Source: JAJXZP01 sp035505775 (lineage in GTDB: Bacteria > Spirochaetota > Spirochaetia > Treponematales > Rectinemataceae). Taken from it: a DNA stretch of 16,636 bases. The DNA lies in assembly GCA_035505775.1 (NCBI GenBank), contig DATJQN010000348.1, positions 1-16,636 of the forward strand. Direction: 5' to 3'. Shown here piece by piece: positions 7,691 through 14,935 of the stretch. The stretch's first letter is position 1, and every line of letters starts with the position of its first letter. The translations under genes were made by a program, and so were the position numbers. Under the pieces are notes generated by a model. It was not told where the DNA came from. It did not search any database and saw nothing but the letters and a program-made list of their open reading frames with translations.

Positions 7691-8896
7691 TCAGGGTAGT
7701 CGAAGCACCGACGCGTCGAGTTCGAAGTCCCGGCCCTCCCTTTCCAGGCGGAGCCTGTGCCGGTCGCCGGGCGCTCCCGCCATGAGCGCATCGAGTCCGC
7801 CCATGGTGAGGCCCCGCACGGAGTGCCCGTCCACCGACAGGAGACGATCCCCCGGTTCAAGGCCCTGAAGCAGGGGCTGCCCGGCCCTGTGCGCAACCGC
7901 GGCGACGGAGTAGCCGCCGTCCTCCTCCGGTCTGACGCCGATCGGAAGTGCGTCGAGGTCGTGATGGCCGCTCGAGGCGCCGCGCGTCAGGCTGACCGAT
8001 CCACCGGCGTAGTCGATCTCGAGCACGAAGTCCCTGAAAGCGTTGGATCCGAGAAAGCCCGTCACCGGGATGGCCGTCTTTCGGGAGTACCAGGGACCAA
8101 GCCCGCCCACCGAGGCTCGGGGAAGCGCGACGAAGGCGAAGTCCTCGATCTGCTGATCTCCCAGCCGAAGCTGGTCCGAACGGAGCACTTCCCAGTCCTC
8201 CTCGTCCGGGAAGAACCACCCCCACATATTGGCCGTCCCCGCGCTGCCCTCGAACCGCGGCCAGTCGGGGTGTCGAGCCAGTATGTCGCCTATCAGGTCC
8301 GCATCGAGGAAACTGAAGGATGCGCCGAGGTCGAGCGCGAGGCGTACGGGACGATCGCCCAGGTAGGCCGTGACCGCCACGATTCCGGTGCTACGATTCA
8401 CGCTCGCCGCGACCTTCCCCGCTGCTCTGTCCCCCGGTCCGGAGCCGTGGCGGCCTTTGGGGCTTGCGAGGAGCAGATTCCGCCCCGGGAGGTCGAAGGT
8501 CACGCGATACTGCGAGAGAACGGTAGCCGGCAACGTTGCGTCGGCCCCTGTGGCAGCGAATATCCAGGCGGGCAGGTCACTGCGCGGCGGACCGCTCGAT
8601 GAAAGGTCCAGCTCCATTCCGGCAAGCCGCAGGCCGAAGGCGGCCGCAGCATCCCCGGAAGAGGCGAGCCGTGCCGCAAGTCCCGGACTGACCGCCAGAC
8701 TCGGGCTGCCCGTGTCTATCCAGAGGCGCACCGGCAGCCATGACCGGTCGGGCAGGCGTGCCTCGCCGGCAACCATGAGGCGACCGTGATCGAGAAGCAG
8801 GGGAACGCGAACCGGGGCCCCCGATTTCCACAGCGGGCAGGCCGCCATGAGGAGTGGCAGGAGGACGGCCGCAGCCGAAACTCTGGACTGGTTCAT
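7691..8896 (-). CDS. Lipoprotein with tandem retropepsin-like aspartic protease halves and a PDZ domain
   Basis: The 401-residue protein starts at the second ATG (8896), which has GGAG six bases upstream; the ATG at 8902 abuts that site. A hydrophobic signal ends in LLMAAC, so Cys20 is probably lipidated and the protein anchored facing the periplasm. The first protease-like half carries WIDTGSPS with Asp61 and ends in VTFDLPGRNLLL. The second carries ALDLGAS with Asp189 and ends in GFLGSNAFRDFVLEIDYAGG (280-299). The C-terminus (about 325-395) is a PDZ-like domain with GLEPGDRLLSVDGHSV. Two psi-loop aspartates suggest an intramolecular pepsin-like active site, but the second motif is DLGA rather than D-T/S-G, so activity is uncertain. 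It follows the aminopeptidase gene by about 67 bases on the same strand, which suggests cotranscription. The biological substrate is unknown. Confidence 0.82.
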   Translation of the reverse strand: MNQSRVSAAAVLLPLLMAACPLWKSGAPVRVPLLLDHGRLMVAGEARLPDRSWLPVRLWIDTGSPSLAVSPGLAARLASSGDAAAAFGLRLAGMELDLSSSGPPRSDLPAWIFAATGADATLPATVLSQYRVTFDLPGRNLLLASPKGRHGSGPGDRAAGKVAASVNRSTGIVAVTAYLGDRPVRLALDLGASFSFLDADLIGDILARHPDWPRFEGSAGTANMWGWFFPDEEDWEVLRSDQLRLGDQQIEDFAFVALPRASVGGLGPWYSRKTAIPVTGFLGSNAFRDFVLEIDYAGGSVSLTRGASSGHHDLDALPIGVRPEEDGGYSVAAVAHRAGQPLLQGLEPGDRLLSVDGHSVRGLTMGGLDALMAGAPGDRHRLRLEREGRDFELDASVLRLP

Positions 8897-8963
8897 CGGC
8901 ATCTCCAGGCCTTGCGGCTCATGAGAATGCGGGGACCTCGACCTTCCGCGACCTCCGCCCGGG

Positions 8964-10187
8964 TCAGGCTTCGACGAAGCGACCCCGCCGGATCAGGGGA
9001 ATCTCCTTGCCCTGCGCATCGCGCCCGATGACGTCGATCTCCTCCGAGCCGATCATGAGGTCCTCGTGCACGAATGAGACATTGAAGCCCCGCTCTTCCT
9101 TGACCGAGTCGCTCCACGACTCGGCCCCGGCGAATGCGGGGTCATAGCCCGCGCCGAGGGCTATGTGGCAGCTTGCGTTTTCGTCGAGGAGCATGGAGTC
9201 GAAAATGAGACCGGAGCGCCAGATGGGGCTGGACATGTCCACGAGGGCGACCTCCCCGAGGCGGCGGGCTCCCCGGTCGGTTTCGATGTAGCGGCCCAGG
9301 GCGTCGCCGCCGCGCTCGGCCGAATAGTCGACGACCTCGCCCCCGCGGAAGACAAGGCGTCCGCCCTGGATGACCGAGCCGCGGATGCGGACAGGGCGGG
9401 TGAGGGTGACGCTCCCGGAGGTCCGGCGGAAATCCGGTGTGGTGAAGACTTCCTCGGTGGGTATGTTGGGCAGGAACACCGTGCCGCCGGGCGTACGTTC
9501 GCCGCCGCCCTGCCACAGCGATTCCGGCGCGAGGCCGATGTCGAGGTCGGTGCCCGGTCCCCGGAAGTGAAGGCCCGAGAGATTGAGGGCGTTCAGCCGG
9601 ACGCAGCGTGCCTCGATCTCGGCGATATGCCGGCGCAAGAGAGCCACGGGATCCGGCTGGTCCAGCCGGAGGATCGGTATCAGCGTTTTCCAGAGATCCT
9701 CAGCCGTCGCGGCGGGGCCGAGCACCTGGCGCGCCCAGGCGTCCGTAGGGCCGGGCATCACGCACCAGGGAATGCGACTGGACATCTGGGCCTCGCGGAG
9801 GGCGCGCACGGCCCGTCCCCGCGCCCGCTGCATCCGCGTTAGGCGGGTCTGGTCCGCTCCCTCCATGGAGTCGGGGCTCTCGTAGCCGTCGATGCGGAGA
9901 TAGCTCCAGCCCTCCTTGACCAGAATCTCGCTCTCGCGCTCGACGAGCTCGCTCAGCGCCTCGAGGTAGTCGTCCTTGCAGAGGTCCGCACGGATCCGCG
10001 CGAGGCGGACGTCGTCGTAGTCTATCCTGACGAAGCGCGCCCCCCGCTCGTAGGCACCCCGGGCCACGGCATACATGAGTTCCCGCTGGGGCATCTCTCC
10101 GGCTATGCGCAGCATGGCGCCGGGGGCGAGCCCGAGCCCGGCGTCGAGCGCTATATTGGCAAATTCGCGCAACGTGTCATTGTTCAC
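8964..10187 (-). CDS. M29-family aminopeptidase (AmpS/AmpT-like metallopeptidase)
   Basis: The 407-residue cytoplasmic exopeptidase should remove N-terminal residues from peptides using two divalent metals. The ligand set expected for M29 is complete: Glu246 in IPTEEVFTTP, Glu312 in RLGEVALVD, His341 in SCHIALGAGY (with Tyr348), and His374 and Asp376 in FVHEDLMIG. Length and C-terminal layout match the roughly 408-residue family. I choose GTG at 10187 because AAGGAGG stands five bases upstream. The ATG at 10202 lies inside a frame extension of five codons that contains that ribosome site and has none of its own. A promoter of its own is visible upstream, so it can be transcribed independently of the PIN gene. 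A dipeptide or broad Leu/Met preference is common in the family, but specificity cannot be read here. Confidence 0.93.
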   Translation of the reverse strand: MNNDTLREFANIALDAGLGLAPGAMLRIAGEMPQRELMYAVARGAYERGARFVRIDYDDVRLARIRADLCKDDYLEALSELVERESEILVKEGWSYLRIDGYESPDSMEGADQTRLTRMQRARGRAVRALREAQMSSRIPWCVMPGPTDAWARQVLGPAATAEDLWKTLIPILRLDQPDPVALLRRHIAEIEARCVRLNALNLSGLHFRGPGTDLDIGLAPESLWQGGGERTPGGTVFLPNIPTEEVFTTPDFRRTSGSVTLTRPVRIRGSVIQGGRLVFRGGEVVDYSAERGGDALGRYIETDRGARRLGEVALVDMSSPIWRSGLIFDSMLLDENASCHIALGAGYDPAFAGAESWSDSVKEERGFNVSFVHEDLMIGSEEIDVIGRDAQGKEIPLIRRGRFVEA

Positions 10188-10218
10188 GTATTCCTCCTTC
10201 ATCCTTCCGATAGGGGGC

Positions 10219-10248
10219 AGTATTTGTCCGCCACCGTCCTTTCGTCAA
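10219..10248 (-). promoter_or_regulatory. Candidate promoter of the M29 aminopeptidase gene
   Basis: On the minus strand TTGACG (10248-10243) and AATACT (10224-10219) are separated by 18 bases. The -35 overlaps the end of the upstream PIN gene. Transcription would start near 10212, leaving a leader of about 25 bases containing the strong AAGGAGG site before the GTG start. Confidence 0.45.
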
Positions 10249-10715
10249 GCAAAACCCGGGAAATCGAAGGCGATTTCGTCCACGAGGAGGAGTCTCGGGC
10301 AGCCGGGAACGGACTTCCACGCCTCGTCATTGCCGAGAACGGCGTTTGCACGGAGGACGAGGGCCGTCGCCAGATGCAGGGCGTCCGGAATACCCAGTCC
10401 GTTGCCCGCCACGAGGCGCGCCGCTTCTTCCGCGATGGCGACGTCCACCGGGACGAGCTGGATCCGTCTCGAATCCGCGAGCAGTATCCGGTAGCGCTCG
10501 GCGAGGGCGGCGTTCCTCTCCGAGAGCGGCCTGGCGAGGACCTCGGTCCAGACGATGGTCGACGCGACTGCTCGGCCGCCCGAATCGGCTACAGCTTCGA
10601 GCACGGCCGCGACTGTCTCGCGCCTCCGTTCGGAACCCTCGATCAGGTAGATGAGGGCGCTCGAGTCCACGAGGACCACGGGCGTCCGGGGAAGACCGAG
10701 CGTTTCATACGTCAT
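10245..10715 (-). CDS. Orphan PIN-domain protein (VapC-like putative ribonuclease)
   Basis: The 156-residue protein is a single PIN domain. The metal-binding acidic residues are in place: Asp17 in VLVDSSALIYLIEG, Glu58 in TEVLARPL, Asp111 in GIPDALHLATA and Asp130 in VLGNDEAW. Such domains are Mg-dependent RNases, most often VapC toxins. The ATG at 10715 has GAGGT about seven bases upstream. The frame remains open far beyond it, but that extension lies antisense to polB and is not PIN sequence. No antitoxin gene precedes it: only about 109 bases separate it from the divergent polB start, and the gene downstream is an aminopeptidase. It may therefore be a solitary toxin, have an antitoxin elsewhere, or be a housekeeping RNase. 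The PIN assignment is strong; the toxin role is speculative. Confidence 0.88.
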   Translation of the reverse strand: MTYETLGLPRTPVVLVDSSALIYLIEGSERRRETVAAVLEAVADSGGRAVASTIVWTEVLARPLSERNAALAERYRILLADSRRIQLVPVDVAIAEEAARLVAGNGLGIPDALHLATALVLRANAVLGNDEAWKSVPGCPRLLLVDEIAFDFPGFA

Positions 10716-10753
10716 GCGCAGGACCTCGCAGTCCGACGCGGGGCAGAACAGGC

Positions 10754-10782
10754 TTGGACTCGTCGCATGCTGGGAGTATAGG
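10754..10782 (+). promoter_or_regulatory. Candidate upstream promoter for polB
   Basis: TTGGAC (10754-10759), a 17-base spacer and TATAGG (10777-10782) form a moderate promoter that would start near 10789. The predicted RNA would open with the hairpin GGGGC-GAT-GCCCC (10787-10799). It could serve an ATG at 10810 or 10825. It competes with the extended -10 element just before 10825, and either could be the real one. Confidence 0.3.
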
Positions 10783-10810
10783 GCAGGGGGCGATGCCCCG
10801 GGTAGGGCCA

Positions 10811-10819
10811 TGCTATACT
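10811..10819 (+). promoter_or_regulatory. Extended -10 element immediately before polB
   Basis: TGCTATACT matches an extended -10 (TG, one base, then a hexamer five-sixths like TATAAT), a type that can work without a -35. It ends five bases before the ATG at 10825, so transcription would begin on the start codon, giving a leaderless mRNA. No Shine-Dalgarno sequence precedes that ATG. Confidence 0.4.
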
Positions 10820-10824
10820 CGCGT

Positions 10825-13233
10825 ATGCCCGAGTTCCCGGCTTTCATCGTCTCTTCCTGGGACGATGCCGCGCGGAACGGCGCGCAGGGGAAGGCGGCAC
10901 GGGGTTTCCTGACCGGGCGCCTGGCCGATGGGCGCAGCTTCGCCGCGGTGCTGCGCTCCGAATCGCCCGCGGTCTTCGTGGACGCACCCGAGGGAGAGCG
11001 TTCCGCCGCGATGCTCGCATCGCGCGGGATCGGCGTGACGGTCCGCAGCCCCTGGAAGGACTTTGCCGGCCGGGCTGTCGAGCGCATCGAGCTCGCCGCC
11101 GAGTCCCCCGCGGCGGCCGGACGGATCCTGCGTGAAGCCGACATCGCCTGCCGGGCGATGGAGCGCTCCCACGTGAACGAACTGCTCGCGTCCCGCGGCA
11201 TCCAGGGACCGGTCACGCTGCGCGGCGAGCCCCGGGAAGGCAGGCGCGTCGATCTCATCTTCTTCGACCCCGAGCTGGAGCCGCCCGACGCCGCCTTCGC
11301 GGTCCGTCTCCGTTGGCTCGCCCTCGACATTGAGACCGACCGTGATGGACGCGTCGTCGCCGTGTCCCTGGCGGGCGAGGCCTTCCCCGGAGAGGTCCTG
11401 TTTCTCGGGCCGGAGCTCGGCAGCCCGCACATACGCTCCTTCGGCAGCGAAGCCGATCTGCTCTCCGCCCTGGCCGCGCGGATCGTCGAGCTCGACCCCG
11501 ATATACTCACCGGCTGGAACGTCATCGACTTCGACCTTCGGGTGCTGGCCGGGCGATACGCCGAATGCCAGCTGGCCTTTGACATCGGCCGAAGCGAAAG
11601 CCCGGCGGCATTCCGCGAGGTTCCGGGGAGACGATCGGTCTTCGAGGTTCCGGGACGGGCTGCGCTCGACAGTCTGCGGCTGGTTCGGGCCTCCGGGCAG
11701 CGATTCGAGGACCTCAGTCTCGAGTCGGTGGCCCGGAGTCTCCTGGGAGAGGGCAAGTCCGTGTCCGCGCACGGCGAGGCCAAGCTTGCCGAGCTGGAGC
11801 GTCTGAGACTGACCGATCCGGCAGCCTTCTGTGACTATTGCCTCCGCGATTCCCAGCTCGTGCTCCGAATTCTTGATGTGACCGGCCTGGGCGAGCTGAC
11901 CGCGAAACGGGCTGCCCTCACGGGCGTGGCGCTCGATCTCGCCTGGACAAGCATTCCGGCTTTCGAGCGTGTCTATGGCTCGGAATTGAGACGCCGGCGC
12001 ATTCTCCCTCCGGCCCGGACCGAACGCTCAGTCTCCGGGGCAGCGGGGGGAACGGTCCTCGATCCCGCGACCGGCCTTTTTTCCGACGTGCTCGTGTTCG
12101 ACTTTCGCAGTCTCTATCCCTCCATCATGAGGACTTTCAACATCGACCCCTTCGCCTACGAGCTGGCCGCCGCCAGGCCGCCGCTGAGCTCGGATATCGT
12201 CGCGCCCAACGGAGCACGCTTCGACCGGGAGCCCGGGATTCTTCCGGAATTGATAACCCGCTACACGAGGGAGCGGGAAGCCGCGTTGGCCGCCGACGAC
12301 CCGACCGCGGCCTACGTCTACAAGATCCTCATGAATTCCTTCTACGGCGTCCTGGGATCGGCCGGCTGCCGCTACGCACGCACCGAGCTGGCGGGGGCGA
12401 TCACCTCGTTCGGGAAGAAGTACCTTACCCGGGCCAAAACCTGGTTCGAGGCACGGGGACAACGCGTGCTGTACGGAGACACCGACTCGGTCTTCGTGCT
12501 TCCCGGCGATGGCGATGGGGGAGGTTATGCGAACCTGTTTGCGGCGGGCGAGTCGGCCGCGCGACTGCTCAACGCGGAGCTCAAACGCGAGATCAAGGCC
12601 GAGTTCGGACTCGAGTCGCGGCTCCACATCCGCTGCGAGAAGATCTACGGCCGCTTCCTGATTCCCCGCCTCAAGTCCGACCAGAGCGGCGAAGGGCGGG
12701 GGAGGGCGAAGGGCTACGCGGGCCTGGTCCTGACGGGCACGGGGCGGGAGCCGCGGCTCGAGGTCAAGGGCATGGAGGCAGCGCGGACCGACTTCACCCC
12801 GCTCGCGCGGCGATTCCAGCTCGACATCCTGGGGCTCGCATTTTCCGGAGCCACCCTTGGGGAGCTGGAAGACTTTTGCCGCACTACCGTCCGGGATCTG
12901 CGTGACGGAAGGCTCGACGAGCGCCTGACCTACCGCCGCTCCCTCCGCCGTCCCGCGCGCGACTATGCCACGGAGACCCCCGCGGTGCGGGCGGCCCGAC
13001 TGCTCGGATGGGAGGCCCGCCGGGGACGCATATCCTATGTCATGACACAATCGGGTGCGGAACCGGTGGAAGCCCGGAGCGGATCGCCCCTCGACTATGA
13101 CCACTATTCCGTCCACCAGCTCATGCCGATCGGCTGCTCGGTGGTCCAGGCCCTGGCGGAAAGCCTGGGCAGCGAATGCGATGCGTCCTCATGGTTTGCC
13201 GACCGGCCGCAGATGGAGTTCGAGTTCGGTTAG
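10825..13233 (+). CDS. polB: DNA polymerase II (family B, proofreading)
   Basis: From this ATG the protein has 802 residues (E. coli Pol II has 783) and resembles it along its whole length, starting with AFIVSSWDD near the N-terminus. Exonuclease motifs are intact: DIET (Asp168, Glu170), NVIDFDLRV (Asp237) and YCLRDSQLV (Tyr338, Asp342). Polymerase motifs are intact: DFRSLYPSI (Asp426), KILMNSFYGVLGS (Lys500) and YGDTDS (Asp552, Asp554). KGMEAARTDFTPLA (648-661) and SPLDYDHY near the end match Pol II. The C-terminal QMEFEF (796-801) looks like a sliding-clamp binding motif. In E. coli Pol II is SOS-induced and helps restart or bypass at damage; no LexA site was recognised here. An in-frame ATG at 10810 would add five residues; neither ATG has a usable ribosome site. 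It is divergent from the PIN gene. Confidence 0.97.
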   Translation: MPEFPAFIVSSWDDAARNGAQGKAARGFLTGRLADGRSFAAVLRSESPAVFVDAPEGERSAAMLASRGIGVTVRSPWKDFAGRAVERIELAAESPAAAGRILREADIACRAMERSHVNELLASRGIQGPVTLRGEPREGRRVDLIFFDPELEPPDAAFAVRLRWLALDIETDRDGRVVAVSLAGEAFPGEVLFLGPELGSPHIRSFGSEADLLSALAARIVELDPDILTGWNVIDFDLRVLAGRYAECQLAFDIGRSESPAAFREVPGRRSVFEVPGRAALDSLRLVRASGQRFEDLSLESVARSLLGEGKSVSAHGEAKLAELERLRLTDPAAFCDYCLRDSQLVLRILDVTGLGELTAKRAALTGVALDLAWTSIPAFERVYGSELRRRRILPPARTERSVSGAAGGTVLDPATGLFSDVLVFDFRSLYPSIMRTFNIDPFAYELAAARPPLSSDIVAPNGARFDREPGILPELITRYTREREAALAADDPTAAYVYKILMNSFYGVLGSAGCRYARTELAGAITSFGKKYLTRAKTWFEARGQRVLYGDTDSVFVLPGDGDGGGYANLFAAGESAARLLNAELKREIKAEFGLESRLHIRCEKIYGRFLIPRLKSDQSGEGRGRAKGYAGLVLTGTGREPRLEVKGMEAARTDFTPLARRFQLDILGLAFSGATLGELEDFCRTTVRDLRDGRLDERLTYRRSLRRPARDYATETPAVRAARLLGWEARRGRISYVMTQSGAEPVEARSGSPLDYDHYSVHQLMPIGCSVVQALAESLGSECDASSWFADRPQMEFEFG

Positions 13234-13288
13234 CATCCGGTTTGAGGGGCGAAAGAAACTTTTAAGAGACTCGATACCTTCGATTGAG

Positions 13289-13294
13289 TATAGT
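13289..13294 (+). promoter_or_regulatory. -10-like TATAGT just before the tolC-like gene
   Basis: TATAGT ends eight bases before the ATG at 13303, placing a predicted transcription start one or two bases before the codon. No clear -35 is found 16-18 bases upstream. AAGGGA lies only two bases before the ATG, too close to be an efficient ribosome site. The 69-base gap after polB also contains short TCGA-centred repeats of no obvious meaning. Confidence 0.35.
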
Positions 13295-13302
13295 AAGGGA
13301 CG

Positions 13303-14925
13303 ATGAAAAAGAATCTATCGGCATGTGCGCTCTTTCTTGCAGTCGGAGCAGCGCTTTTTGCCCAGCAATCGGTCCCCGGAAGCACGCAGTCGGCTTCCGA
13401 TATTCCCGCCGGCCAGGCCGCCGCGGTACCCGGTCCCGACGCAGCGACGGACGGAGTCACGGGTCCGGCGGCGACCACGCAGACGGCGGCGACCGCGCAG
13501 ACGGCCGCGACCGCGCAGACGGCCGCGACTGCGCAGACGACTGCGACGGCGGCGCCGCAGATCATCACACTGCAGCAGGCAATCGACGCCGCCATCGCGC
13601 AGGGGCCGGACATGAAGGTAGTCAACGCGACGCTCGACGTTGCGCGCGCACAGCATGCCCTCGACGAGACCAAGGGGGCCTTCTCCCTGTCCGCCACCGG
13701 CGGTTACAGCGCGATCGACGGCCTCGGTTCGGCGTTCACCAGCCCCAGCTTCTCGAGCTACAAGTCCAGCCTCGCCAGCTATCTCGGAACGACCAGCGGC
13801 GATCTCGCCCAGTCTGTCACCGGCGGCCTCGCGCTCACCGGCCCCACGACCAAGGTCGGGCTTGCCCTGACTCAGACCATTCCGCCTGCGGACGCATCCC
13901 CGAATGCGGCCGTGACTGGCGCCCAGCTCTCGCTCACGCAGACCGTGTGGGACGGCTATCCGGGAGGTCAGGTGAAGGCCGCACTGGACAAGAGCCTCAT
14001 CGTGCTGCAGGGCAGGGAGCTGAGCGCCCAGCAGGGCCGCTCCGCCGCCATAGCGAAGGTGAAGCAGGCCTATGTGACCATGCTCACCGACCAGCGCGCC
14101 CTCGGAGTCAAACAGCAGATCCTCAAGAACCAGAACAGCCTCCTCGCACAGCTGCAGGCGATCTACAACCTTAAGCAGGCGAGCACCATCGATCTCATGA
14201 CCGCCCAGGTCAACGCCCGTGGCGCGGAGCTCGATGTCGCGCAGAGCGACCATGACCTGCGTCTCGCGAGGCAGCGCCTGGCCAACATCATCGGACTGCC
14301 TCCCGACAGCCAGTTCTCCGTGGCAGAGACCGAAGACCCGGCCCTTCCGGCCGCCAGCCTCGACGAAGCCATCGCTATCGGTCTCCGCACACGCCAGGAC
14401 ATCGCGCAACTTGATCTGAGCCGCAGGTCGAGCGGGATCGACCTGTTGCTCGCCAAAGCCTCGGCGCAGCCGAACGTCAGCCTCACGGGAGGCTTCAACT
14501 ATGCGGTGGCCGTCCCGAGCGGCGCTTCCGCGCTCGATGCGTCATCCGTCAGCGCGGGCGCCAAGATAGCCCTGCCGGTCGTGGATGCGGGAGCCGCGGG
14601 CGACCAGGCTGCCGCGGCTTCACGCCAGATCGCGGTATACGATGCCCAGAAGGCCCAGCTCGCCGCCGGGATTGCCGCGGATATCAGGGACGGTTACGAA
14701 AATACGCTGATCCTCAAGGATCGGATCGACAATGCCAGGAAGAATATGGAAGCGCTCGATGCGCTCTTCACCATCGTCAAGACCCAGAATCAGTTCGGTA
14801 CGGCGACCACCCAGGATGTCCTGACGGCCTCCGTCAATGCGGCCAATGCCGAGACCGCCTACCAGACCGCACGCAATGCCTATCTGCTCGCGGTGCTCTC
14901 GCTCGAGACTTCCATGGGCCTCTAG
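13303..14925 (+). CDS. TolC-family outer membrane efflux channel
   Basis: The 540-residue outer membrane factor starts with MKKNLSACALFLAVGAALFAQQ, a signal peptide. A low-complexity Ala/Thr/Gln linker (about 25-84) contains a four-copy hexapeptide repeat. The OEP domain proper starts at ITLQQAIDAAIAQGPDMK (about 87-104) and contains the expected duplicated architecture: long helical stretches, a beta-strand region (LSLTQTVWDGYPGGQVKAALD), the RLANIIGLPPDSQF turn, and the second half ending AYLLAVLSLETSMGL. TolC-type channels are trimers that span the outer membrane and periplasm and dock with an adaptor and inner membrane pump. The next two genes encode exactly those partners, so this is the exit duct of a tripartite efflux pump. 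Upstream stops in frame force the start at this ATG or later. Confidence 0.93.
   Translation: MKKNLSACALFLAVGAALFAQQSVPGSTQSASDIPAGQAAAVPGPDAATDGVTGPAATTQTAATAQTAATAQTAATAQTTATAAPQIITLQQAIDAAIAQGPDMKVVNATLDVARAQHALDETKGAFSLSATGGYSAIDGLGSAFTSPSFSSYKSSLASYLGTTSGDLAQSVTGGLALTGPTTKVGLALTQTIPPADASPNAAVTGAQLSLTQTVWDGYPGGQVKAALDKSLIVLQGRELSAQQGRSAAIAKVKQAYVTMLTDQRALGVKQQILKNQNSLLAQLQAIYNLKQASTIDLMTAQVNARGAELDVAQSDHDLRLARQRLANIIGLPPDSQFSVAETEDPALPAASLDEAIAIGLRTRQDIAQLDLSRRSSGIDLLLAKASAQPNVSLTGGFNYAVAVPSGASALDASSVSAGAKIALPVVDAGAAGDQAAAASRQIAVYDAQKAQLAAGIAADIRDGYENTLILKDRIDNARKNMEALDALFTIVKTQNQFGTATTQDVLTASVNAANAETAYQTARNAYLLAVLSLETSMGL
13474..13545 (+). repeat. Four tandem 18-bp repeats coding Thr-Ala-Gln-Thr-Ala-Ala
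   Basis: Four 18-base units run end to end (13474-13491, 13492-13509, 13510-13527, 13528-13545). Units two and three are identical, and units one and four differ by a few bases. They encode T(T/A)QTAA or TAQTTA in the linker between the signal peptide and the channel domain. Being a multiple of three, copy-number change would keep the frame, so linker length is probably variable between strains. Confidence 0.9.
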
Positions 14926-14935
14926 GAGTATGAAG

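Noticed and set aside
10716..11783. N-terminal extension of the PIN gene to 512 residues
   Set aside because: The extension is Arg/Ser/Pro-rich and lies antisense to polB coding sequence. The PIN domain and a good ribosome site begin at 10715.
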